Assembly: GCA_963717515.1 (NCBI GenBank)
Contig: OY970338.1
Location: 620,001-684,000, forward strand
Source: CAYXZQ01 sp963717515
GTDB lineage: Archaea; Nanobdellota; Nanobdellia; Woesearchaeales; DSVV01
Reading direction: 5' to 3'
Length of the DNA: 64,000 bases
The notes under the pieces were generated by a model. The model was given only the letters and a program-made list of their open reading frames with translations, did not search any database and had not been told where the DNA came from. The translations under genes were made by a program, and so were the position numbers. This document shows, piece by piece, positions 35,669 through 43,702 of the stretch; position 1 is the first letter of the stretch, and each line of letters opens with the position of its first letter.

Positions 35669-37189
35669 CTATTTCGGAAACGGCGTCCCCCAGGCACCTG
35701 CATTCTTCTGGACACTGTTAAGCTCCTTATGTGCCCTTACGAATTCTGTCTCGACCTCCATGATGCCCATGTATTCTGTCCTTGCATGCGGTATCATTAT
35801 CGAATATCCCTGCCAGTCATCGGGCTCGATTATATCATCCCTGAACATCGCATGGTTCTTTGTGCCTGGAAGGATTGAGACTGGAAATATGAGCACCTGA
35901 TCCACATAGCCCTGGCCTATCATGTCCTTGAATATCCCTATCTCATACCTGATGTCTTCCTTCTTCTGATAATGGGTGCCGATGATGCAGCTCGTGTATA
36001 GATATATCCCTGATCCTTTCAGCCTTCTCAGCTGGTCCAATTGAGACTGATAACTGTCCTTTATCCTCTTTGCTGACCTTGTCGTGTCATATCTCCTCGG
36101 ATTGACCGGTGCGTAAAAAGAAGAGCAATTGCCATTGCTGATTATCTTATCGACAATAACCTCATCCAGATCTTCGAGCATCACGCCGCTGTTTATCTGC
36201 CAGGTGAAACCATGCTTCTTTGCCAGGTCCAATACATCCATGAAATATCCCTTGTCTGAAAGGATGTCATCATCCTGGAGTATGAGTTCCTGATATCCTG
36301 CATTTTTCAACGCAGACAATGTCTTTTCAGCCTTGTCCAGGCCGAGTCTTGAGTACCTGTAATCCTTGCTGCCTGCGACGCAGAAGTCGCACTTCAGCCT
36401 GCAGCCTCTTGAGAACATGATGTCTGTGTATTTCCTGCCACCTGTATCGAATGTATGCAGTGCAGGCTTGGGAAGATCGACATGCTCCATCAACTCAGGC
36501 TTCAATATGGAGAATTCATCCATCCTCATTCTTCTTGATTCTCCTTTGTCTATAAATATGCCACCTACCATGTATGCAATACCTGAAGCAGGCAGCCTTC
36601 CATCCAACAGGTCCTCAAGGACATATTGGCCATCGCCCCTTACAGCTATATCAATCGCTCCTCCTGAATCCCTGATCACAGTCTCTGAAACATCTGTCGC
36701 ATGCGCACCGCCGGCAAATATTGTGATCTCTGGAAAGTCCTTCTTGATCTTTCTTGCAAGAGAGACGGCAGAACCGTGATTGCAGGAAGCAAACATCTCA
36801 AGGCCTATATATGAAGGGCTCTCTCCCCCTATCCTTCTTATGATGTCATCATCATCCATCCCGATCCTCTGGATACGCCTCTGCTGCGCACCCCATAGGA
36901 AAGGAGAGTATTTTCCGACAAACTCTTCAGGATCAAGCTCCAGGAACTCATTCTGGATATGCTCTTTTGCCTTCTCATAGGTCAATCTGCTGCCTGCCTT
37001 CATCCCCTCAGGACCGATGAGCTGCCTGTTGCCTGAAGCCTCAAGGACACTGTCAAGCATCTTCACTTCATGGCCTATCTCTTCCAGATAGCTCCCTATA
37101 TACCATAACCCGAGAGACTGCGAAGACCTCACAGGGTCGAACAACACGTCCAGGTACAATGGCGGCTTGATGAGCATTATCTTTGACAT
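35669..37189 (-). CDS. B12-binding-domain radical SAM protein
   Basis: About 506 residues. The N-terminal ~190 residues look like a cobalamin-binding Rossmann domain (IMLIKPPLYLDV, LGLWYIGSYLEEIGHEVKMLD, ITIFAGGAHATDVSETV). The radical SAM domain has the cluster motif C263-x3-C267-x2-C270 in FSRGCRLKCDFC, followed by LILQDDDILSDKGYF and a TIM-barrel pattern. Members of this class methylate or rearrange unreactive carbon centres; the substrate cannot be told. The frame could begin at a TTG (37207), but the ATG at 37189 directly before SKIMLIKPP is the family-like start. It is divergent from the tandem Lrp regulator across 146 nt, so that regulator may control it. Confidence 0.85.
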   Translation of the reverse strand: MSKIMLIKPPLYLDVLFDPVRSSQSLGLWYIGSYLEEIGHEVKMLDSVLEASGNRQLIGPEGMKAGSRLTYEKAKEHIQNEFLELDPEEFVGKYSPFLWGAQQRRIQRIGMDDDDIIRRIGGESPSYIGLEMFASCNHGSAVSLARKIKKDFPEITIFAGGAHATDVSETVIRDSGGAIDIAVRGDGQYVLEDLLDGRLPASGIAYMVGGIFIDKGESRRMRMDEFSILKPELMEHVDLPKPALHTFDTGGRKYTDIMFSRGCRLKCDFCVAGSKDYRYSRLGLDKAEKTLSALKNAGYQELILQDDDILSDKGYFMDVLDLAKKHGFTWQINSGVMLEDLDEVIVDKIISNGNCSSFYAPVNPRRYDTTRSAKRIKDSYQSQLDQLRRLKGSGIYLYTSCIIGTHYQKKEDIRYEIGIFKDMIGQGYVDQVLIFPVSILPGTKNHAMFRDDIIEPDDWQGYSIMIPHARTEYMGIMEVETEFVRAHKELNSVQKNAGAWGTPFPK

Positions 37190-37207
37190 TTCATTCTCCC
37201 TGTACAA

Positions 37208-37335
37208 CGCAAAGCTGTATCGATTAATGTTACAACTTACAAGTAGTATGTATTGAGAAGAGATATATAAAAATATCTATATATATTTTTGACAAACAGA
37301 AAAATTTTTATATAAAATATTACCATGATTAAAAT
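37208..37335. promoter_or_regulatory. Divergent AT-rich promoter region, radical SAM / Lrp
   Basis: The gap contains atatataaaaatatctatatatattttt and tttttatataaaatatta, giving TATA-like boxes in both directions. An autoregulating Lrp-type protein would be expected to bind here; no specific operator could be assigned by eye. Confidence 0.4.
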
Positions 37336-38304
37336 ATGACCATCAAATTAGATTCATTTGATAGAAGAATACTCTACGAACTTGATGTCAATGCAAGGAT
37401 CACAACCTCTGATATTGCCAGGATGCTGCGCAAATCCAAGCAGTTTGTCGACTACAGGATAAGGAGGCTTGAAGCCGAGAAAGTCATCAGCGGCTACATG
37501 ACTGTGATTGATTATTCCAGGCTGGGCTATACAAGCATAAGGGTGTATTTCACATTCCACAACATTACGCCTGAAGAGCAGAAGGCCCTTGAGGATGACC
37601 TGATAAAGGACAAGGAAGTCTGGTGGCTTGTGACTGTCGAAGGGCCATGGCATGTGGGCTATGCGATGGCAGTAAAGAATATCCTTGATTTCTACGATTA
37701 CTGGGACAAGATAATGAAGAGATACAGGAAATTCATAGCAAAGAGGATGATTGTGCCATACACACATATCAGGCAGTACCCGAAATCATACATAATCGGC
37801 AGGAAAAACGACAAACCAGGCACGCTTGTCGGTGCCTCAAAAATGATTGCGAAGATCGCTGACCTGGATATCAGGCTGCTGAAGCTGATCTCAGACAAGG
37901 GAAGGATGCCCCTGATAGATATCGCAACGAGGCTGAAGACCAGTCCGCAGGTAATAAGGAGCCACCTAAAAAAGCTGGAGAAGGCAGGAGTAGTCCAGGG
38001 CTATAGGGCGCTCATAGACGTCTCCCACCTGGGATACAGGTACTACAAGTCCTACATCAACCTCATCCACACAGACAGGATAAGAGAGCTTGAGGGATTC
38101 TGCCGCCAGCATCCGAACATACTCAACATAAACAGGACAATAGGAGGAAAGGATTATGAGATAGAGCTGCAGGCAAGGGATTTTGAGCAGTTCGAGAGCA
38201 TCATGAATGAGATCCGCACAGGTTTTGCAGGGATGATCGATGATTATGAGTTTGTCATAGCAATCGAAGAGAAGAAGATGACATATTTCCCATTTGACCA
38301 ATAG
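37336..38304 (+). CDS. Tandem Lrp/AsnC-type transcription regulator
   Basis: A 322-residue protein consisting of two successive Lrp-like units. Unit 1: winged helix-turn-helix at ~5-60 (FDRRILYELDVNARITTSDIA, KSKQFVDYRIRRLEAEKVI) and a RAM-like alpha/beta part (~65-150). Unit 2: HTH at ~175-235 (DLDIRLLKLISDKGRMPLI, QVIRSHLKKLEKAGVV) and a second RAM-like part (~240-315). Single Lrp proteins have one unit (~150 residues) and dimerise, so this protein resembles a covalent dimer. Ligand is unknown. It is divergent from the radical SAM gene; the region in between is AT-rich with TATA-like runs, a likely site for control of both genes. Confidence 0.88.
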   Translation: MTIKLDSFDRRILYELDVNARITTSDIARMLRKSKQFVDYRIRRLEAEKVISGYMTVIDYSRLGYTSIRVYFTFHNITPEEQKALEDDLIKDKEVWWLVTVEGPWHVGYAMAVKNILDFYDYWDKIMKRYRKFIAKRMIVPYTHIRQYPKSYIIGRKNDKPGTLVGASKMIAKIADLDIRLLKLISDKGRMPLIDIATRLKTSPQVIRSHLKKLEKAGVVQGYRALIDVSHLGYRYYKSYINLIHTDRIRELEGFCRQHPNILNINRTIGGKDYEIELQARDFEQFESIMNEIRTGFAGMIDDYEFVIAIEEKKMTYFPFDQ

Positions 38305-38359
38305 ATGTTAATCATGTTAAATATAAATCTTATAAATATGAAATAAAAAAAATAAAATA

Positions 38360-40078
38360 CTAGCCGCAGGCACCAGCTGGTACGCTCCCGGAATCTGCTG
38401 CCAATGTATTTTCGCAGCCTGAAAGAGCAGGGTTGTATTTGCAGAAGCTCGACTTGATTGCCTCGGCTGCTATGCCGCTGAAGATGTACTTGTTGTTCGC
38501 AAGCCATGTCGGCGATGCGCTGATCGAGAGCCCCTGGGCAATCTTTATGTCCTGCCTGAGGAGCTCAGCGCCTTCCGTCCCGTTGACGCATGACTCTACA
38601 GCACTAATGTCTACTCCTGTCTGCTCTGCGCAATTCTTCCAGTCATTGCCTTTGATGCCCTCTTCACTCCTGCAATAGACATATTCGAACCAGACATCAG
38701 GCGAATGCTGCTTTGTGCATAGCTGGACAATGTCCTCATCAGCCTCATAAGTGCCATGCAGGCTTGAGAAGCTGTCGCCTGACTCGCTCGCTATGTAATG
38801 CACGTCATATTTCAGGGCACTGCCGAAATTGGCAATGACATCCTTCAATGCGATTATAGCCTGCTTGCCGTATGGGCAGTCGCTCATGATGAAGACCTGG
38901 AGATCGTCCTTTATCTCATCCCTGCAGACGATTGTGCCCTTGCATGTCTCATCCTGACAGTCGACAAGCCCGTTGCCTGTGTCATCAATGCCATTGTCGC
39001 AAATCTCTGCCGAGGGGTCGAAATCAGCACCTATCCTCAGGGAAGTATAATCACCTGCAGGAACAAGATACTGCTCCACATTGGCATAATTCTCATCCTT
39101 CTGGACACTGTCGTCAAAAAGCACTGCCGGAAGGAGCTGGATCCCTGACTTCGCCATGAGGGTTTTTGCTTCCGGCTGGCTGTAGTCATACGAAATGGCC
39201 TTCAGGCCGGGGAACACTCCTTTCAACTGCCCAATAAGCTGCGTCATGTCGCATTCCTTGCATCTTTTATCATTGATGACAATTATGTCTACTTCAGCAG
39301 GAGCGGGGATGTCGGCGCAGGCATCAGGCTTCTCGCCTGTATATGCGTTGCATATCGCCCTCATGAAATCATTCTCTCCCCTCCCTCCGGAGTAGCTATC
39401 ATTGCCGATGTATATCGTCGGGCTGCCCGTGGCCCCCACATGCTCGCTGCTTGAGATGCTTGCACTCAGAAGATCCTTGCCCTCTTCGCCTTCATAACAG
39501 GCTTTAATCTTGTCGACGTCAAGTCCGTTGTCTGTCGCACAGGACTCCCAGTTCCCAGGGATTGAGCCTGCATCCTTGTTCTGGCATATTATCATGTCCA
39601 TGTACGTGTCAGGATTGTATTTCATCGCACAGAGCTGGACAATGTCCCCCTGCACCTCGTTAGGGCCGTGAAGGCTTGTGAATGAGCCGTCTCCGTTGTC
39701 GTTCGCGATGTAGTTAAGGTTGAGATTGACATTGCCCCCAAGCTTTTTCAGGACAGGCGCAATAGAATCCTCGACCTGCGTGCCATATGGGCACTGGCTC
39801 ATGACATAAAGGTCCAGGTTAACTGCATCGGCTGATATCATGTTATCAGAAGAATCCTTACTCTTATCATCTGAACCCATGTTGTAAATCGCATATACCG
39901 CAAGGATCAGTATAACAGCGGCTCCAACCCAGATCCATGGGTTTGTCGACCTCTTTATTTCACTCCTGTGCACGGTGTGGGTGTGCGATTTTTTGGCCGG
40001 ATGATCATTAGCATGCTCTCCTGTATTTTCTGAGCCTGCTTGTCCGGCAGAATGCTTCTTTTTTTTATGCTTTGCCAA
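38360..40078 (-). CDS. Membrane-anchored protein with three thioredoxin-like domains (GILT/DsbA-like)
   Basis: About 572 residues starting at the TTG at 40078, which follows a good SD site (GGGGTGA, 5 nt away); the ATG frame at 40117 is less likely. A basic His/Lys-rich cytoplasmic tail, one helix (~47-67), then outer domains. Domain 1 begins LDLYVMSQC96-PYGT with FTSLHGPNEVQGDIVQLC downstream. A middle thioredoxin-like domain has IVINDKRC273-KEC276. A linker CDNGIDDTGNGLVDCQDETC resembles Ca-binding DNGxDDxxDGxxDC motifs. Domain 3 repeats domain 1: VFIMSDC401-PYGKQ and FSSLHGTYEADEDIVQLC. The C-P-Y-G motif has a single Cys, so domains 1 and 3 may be isomerase-like or monothiol, with C-x2-C in the middle. 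Likely an extracytoplasmic thiol oxidoreductase. Confidence 0.82.
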   Translation of the reverse strand: MAKHKKKKHSAGQAGSENTGEHANDHPAKKSHTHTVHRSEIKRSTNPWIWVGAAVILILAVYAIYNMGSDDKSKDSSDNMISADAVNLDLYVMSQCPYGTQVEDSIAPVLKKLGGNVNLNLNYIANDNGDGSFTSLHGPNEVQGDIVQLCAMKYNPDTYMDMIICQNKDAGSIPGNWESCATDNGLDVDKIKACYEGEEGKDLLSASISSSEHVGATGSPTIYIGNDSYSGGRGENDFMRAICNAYTGEKPDACADIPAPAEVDIIVINDKRCKECDMTQLIGQLKGVFPGLKAISYDYSQPEAKTLMAKSGIQLLPAVLFDDSVQKDENYANVEQYLVPAGDYTSLRIGADFDPSAEICDNGIDDTGNGLVDCQDETCKGTIVCRDEIKDDLQVFIMSDCPYGKQAIIALKDVIANFGSALKYDVHYIASESGDSFSSLHGTYEADEDIVQLCTKQHSPDVWFEYVYCRSEEGIKGNDWKNCAEQTGVDISAVESCVNGTEGAELLRQDIKIAQGLSISASPTWLANNKYIFSGIAAEAIKSSFCKYNPALSGCENTLAADSGSVPAGACG

Positions 40079-40425
40079 GATAGTCACCCCTTTGCGTTGG
40101 TTTTTTAGCAAAAACAATTATTTTCATAACTTCTCGATTAGGCAAATTTCAAATCATATTTAAATTTTTCCTTGGAAAAAAATTGCGGATATATCTTCCG
40201 AAAGAAATTCCGCCTTTTGCCAATCAGGCAAAGTCAAGCCATTTGCATCAATATATTTGTATTAATAATATTAATCATATTGGTCACTTCGCTCCACATT
40301 ATATATTTTGACGATGATCAACACATGACAAGATGAACTTGACTTAAAAACCCAATCATTAACCCAATCATAATCTTTATATAGAACTTGTCATTTCAAA
40401 AAATCTCATATCAGGGGGAGGAAAA
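40079..40425. other. 347-nt gene-free region between divergent genes
   Basis: No convincing gene is present on either strand. It holds promoter-like AT stretches for the minus gene (about 40155-40170), an inverted repeat TTTGCC-aatca-GGCAAA at 40216-40232, an AT-rich tract with atattaat motifs near 40255-40280, a second TATA-like cattatatatttt near 40298-40310, and the direct repeat and TATA box of the OST gene described separately. Confidence 0.55.
40350..40383 (+). promoter_or_regulatory. Direct repeat and TATA box upstream of the OST-parvulin gene
   Basis: ACCCAATCAT occurs at 40350-40359 and again at 40362-40371 (12-nt period), immediately followed by the TATA-like ctttatatag (40374-40383). 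The start TTG (40426) has a strong SD, GGGGGAGG, at about 40414-40421. The repeats are placed where an activator or TFB would contact the DNA. Confidence 0.5.
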
Positions 40426-43400
40426 TTGTCCAAGGATAAAGAGAGGGAAGAGGAACTGAGTCTGGACCTGAAAACGATAAAAAGATTTTTCTCAAACAAG
40501 GCCTTGATGAAAAAGTTCAGTGTCATAGTACTTCTTATCATCCCCATCATGTTCAGCATCTATCTGAGGGCAGAGCCAGCCTACATGCCAATAACCGACA
40601 AGTGGGCCCAGGACAGCGTCTACAACAATATAAAGTCAACCATAAAGAGCCAGATAGACACCCAGTATCCCAATCTCCCTGCTACGAACAAGAACCAGAT
40701 AGTGAACGACCAGTTTGCACAGATACTCAAGACAGGAAAGATAAATATCGGCGGCCAGGACGTCGACATTGCAACAGTCATAAGCCAGAACTCAGAATAT
40801 TTCAAGGAACGGTTCCAGAATGAATTCGGGCATACATACCTCCTTGCGATAGACCCCTATTATTACTACAGGCTCACAAGGAATCTCATCGACCATGGAT
40901 ACGAGGGCGACTACCAGGATCCTGATGGGCTGTATCATGACACGAAGATCCTTGCCGGACAGCCTCTCAGCGCCGGAACAAGCAAAAAGATTGTGCATCT
41001 GCACGTCCTTATCCAGTTTGTAATGTACAAGATTGCATCCCTTTTCAACCAAGATGTCGACCTGATGCATGTTATTTTCTTCACACCGCTCATATTCGGT
41101 ACGCTTGCAGTCATCCCCGCATTCTTCATCACCAGGAAGATAGCTGGGAATTTCGGGGGATTCATAGCTGGAGTGCTCATTGCCATCCATCCGGCATTCC
41201 TCTCAAGGACAATCGGCGGATTTTCAGACACAGATGCGTACAATGTATTCTTCCCTCTTCTCATCATCTGGCTCATTCTCGAAGCGCTCGACAGCAAGAG
41301 CATTTCAATGACAATCATACTTGCAGGGCTCTCAGCATTGGCAGTTGGCCTCTTCAGCTTCACATGGAGCGCATGGTACTTCATCTTTGATTTTGCAATC
41401 GTGATGCTCATATGCATCTTTGCATTCCATCTGGTAATGAACCGCAAGAGCATCATCAAGGAACCGAGGAAAATATTTTCAAATGACAGGCTGAAAAATG
41501 CCTTTACCGTGGGACTGGCATTCTTTCTGTTATCCGCAGTGTTCGTCACTTACTTTAAATCATTCACCACTTTCACAAATTTCTTCGGGGGAACTATCGG
41601 ATTTACCCAGCTCAAGGAAGTGGGGATACAGAAGATCTGGCCCAATGTCTACACGACCGTGGCTGAGCTGAACCCTGCATCGCTCAATTCGACAATATCA
41701 CAGATAAGTCTCGGGAGCAAGATATGGTACTTCATCGCGCTAATCGGGCTTGTCATACCCCTTGTGGATTTCAAATCTGAGAGAAAAGAGAATACCTATT
41801 TCCTTGCAGGAGGGGCTGTCTGGTACCTTTTCATGATAATCATCCAGAATTCAATTCACAGCCAGCTTTTTTACGCGGTCCTGATAAGCCTGCCGATAGC
41901 TGCATGGATAATCTATTCTTTAATCAACGGTACAAGGCTTGATATAAGGTATTCATTGATCCTGGCCATATGGTTCGCCTCGACAATATATGCCGGCTCA
42001 AAAGGCGTGAGGTTCATCCTTCTCCTGGTACCGGCATTCGCTATTGCAAGCGGGATAACAGCAGGGGTCATCAGCAGGGTTGTTTCAGAATGGGTTTCAA
42101 AAGAGCTGAACATGAACAGGGTATATGCCTATGTCGCAATTTTCGGGATTTTCTGTGCACTCTTGTTCTTCCCTATCAATTTCGTCAAGGCTGCCAACGA
42201 CACAGCACTAAACGAGATCCCCAGCATGGATGACAGCTGGTTCTCCAGCCTTACAAAAATCAGGGACCAGTCCAAGCCTGATGCAATAATAAACTCATGG
42301 TGGGATTTCGGGCACTGGTTTGCGGCCATAGGCCAGAGGGCAGTCACTCTTGACGGGGGAAGGCAGAACAATCCGGCAGCCCACTGGCTCGGAAAACTGA
42401 TGCTCACATGGAATGAGACAGAATCAGTGGGAATCCTGAGGTATCTTGACTGCGGCTCAAACTCCGGTTTCGACAAGCTTCTTCCATTCCTGGATAATGA
42501 TTCCTATGAGACTATAAACACGATATATGATATCATCGTGCTCGACAGGACAGCTGCCAAGGAAATATTATTGTCAAAAGGGCTTACAGATGCGCAGGCT
42601 GAAGATGTGCTGCAATATACCCATTGCAGCCCTCCTGAGGATTATTTCATCACAAGCGAGGACATGGTCGGAAAATCAGGGGTTTGGGCACATTTCGGCG
42701 CGTGGGATTTTGACAAGGCCCTGATGTACAACAAGGTGTACAACAAGAACCAGAAAGGCGGCGTAACAATCCTGGAGGATGAGTTCGGGCTGAACAGCAC
42801 AGCGGCCCTAAGTACATACAACGAGATAAAGAACACCGACCCTGACCAGTGGATTAGCCCCTGGCCATCATATGCCGGCGACCTCTCGCAATGCACTGTG
42901 AGCGCCGACATAGTATCATGCAGCAACGGAATTCAGTTCGACCTGTCGACAGAAGAAGCATCGATCCCGGGCACGTCATTGAATGTCAAGGCTGTATCAT
43001 ACATCGACAGGAATGGTAATTTCAGGATCAAGCAATACCCGGGCAGCTACATCACTTCCCAGAACGGTCGTCCCCTGGGTGCAGCGATCGTGCAGACAGG
43101 TGGAAGCTACCAGTCTGTCCTCATGGATTACGACCTTACAGGCAGCATGTTCACCAGGCTCTTCTATTTCGGGGGTGTTGGCCTGTCGCATTTCGACATG
43201 TTCAACAATGTAAGGGACATAACTGGGGCGAAGATAATAACTTGGAAAGTCGACTGGCAGGGCAGGAATGCAAGCATCAGTGTAAACTCTGATACCAGCA
43301 CAATCAGCAAGGTTGAGCAGTCACCATCGTTGAACACAACCCCTGGTCAGCCCTCTGGAACTCCAAACAGCACGGTTGAAACAGCTCTTGATTCTGGCGA

Positions 43401-43701
43401 TGCCTCGCTTGCAAAGGTCGAGCATATCCTGATCAGCACTTCCAACAGGACAGATGCTGATGCTCTTGCGCTTGCAGACAAGATATACAGCATGATAACG
43501 CCCGACAATTTCGACACGCTTGCGCAGGAATATTCAGAATGCAGCGATGAGACAATCAGGTGCAGCCCGGGCTGGTTCGGCAGGGGTGTCATGCCAAAAT
43601 CCTTTGAGGATGCTGTCTTCAGCCTGGAAGCTGGCGGAGTCTCGAAGCCATTCAAGACTTCATATGGATATGAGATCGTAAAACTTCTCGAAACAAAATA
43701 A
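40426..43701 (+). CDS. STT3/AglB-type oligosaccharyltransferase with C-terminal parvulin (PpiC) domain (paralog 2)
   Basis: A 1091-residue protein starting at TTG behind a strong SD (GGGGGAGG). It has a charged N-terminus, a first helix (~37-55), the catalytic ITDKWAQD loop, about 13 helices with GGFSDTDAYNVFFPLL in the second acidic loop, and the hallmark W625-W626-D627-F628-G629 followed by a soluble domain to ~900. After a Ser/Thr/Pro/Asn-rich linker (~930-990), residues 996-1091 form a parvulin-type peptidyl-prolyl isomerase: AKVEHILIST, LAQEYSECS, SPGWFGRGVMPKSFEDAVFSL and SYGYEIVKLLE. The Pin1-like second active-site His is Glu here (GYEIV). The domain would face outside with the OST catalytic domain, so glycosylation and prolyl isomerisation could be coupled. 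Followed after 1 nt by a GT-C-like gene. Confidence 0.92.
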   Translation: MSKDKEREEELSLDLKTIKRFFSNKALMKKFSVIVLLIIPIMFSIYLRAEPAYMPITDKWAQDSVYNNIKSTIKSQIDTQYPNLPATNKNQIVNDQFAQILKTGKINIGGQDVDIATVISQNSEYFKERFQNEFGHTYLLAIDPYYYYRLTRNLIDHGYEGDYQDPDGLYHDTKILAGQPLSAGTSKKIVHLHVLIQFVMYKIASLFNQDVDLMHVIFFTPLIFGTLAVIPAFFITRKIAGNFGGFIAGVLIAIHPAFLSRTIGGFSDTDAYNVFFPLLIIWLILEALDSKSISMTIILAGLSALAVGLFSFTWSAWYFIFDFAIVMLICIFAFHLVMNRKSIIKEPRKIFSNDRLKNAFTVGLAFFLLSAVFVTYFKSFTTFTNFFGGTIGFTQLKEVGIQKIWPNVYTTVAELNPASLNSTISQISLGSKIWYFIALIGLVIPLVDFKSERKENTYFLAGGAVWYLFMIIIQNSIHSQLFYAVLISLPIAAWIIYSLINGTRLDIRYSLILAIWFASTIYAGSKGVRFILLLVPAFAIASGITAGVISRVVSEWVSKELNMNRVYAYVAIFGIFCALLFFPINFVKAANDTALNEIPSMDDSWFSSLTKIRDQSKPDAIINSWWDFGHWFAAIGQRAVTLDGGRQNNPAAHWLGKLMLTWNETESVGILRYLDCGSNSGFDKLLPFLDNDSYETINTIYDIIVLDRTAAKEILLSKGLTDAQAEDVLQYTHCSPPEDYFITSEDMVGKSGVWAHFGAWDFDKALMYNKVYNKNQKGGVTILEDEFGLNSTAALSTYNEIKNTDPDQWISPWPSYAGDLSQCTVSADIVSCSNGIQFDLSTEEASIPGTSLNVKAVSYIDRNGNFRIKQYPGSYITSQNGRPLGAAIVQTGGSYQSVLMDYDLTGSMFTRLFYFGGVGLSHFDMFNNVRDITGAKIITWKVDWQGRNASISVNSDTSTISKVEQSPSLNTTPGQPSGTPNSTVETALDSGDASLAKVEHILISTSNRTDADALALADKIYSMITPDNFDTLAQEYSECSDETIRCSPGWFGRGVMPKSFEDAVFSLEAGGVSKPFKTSYGYEIVKLLETK

Positions 43702-43702
43702 A

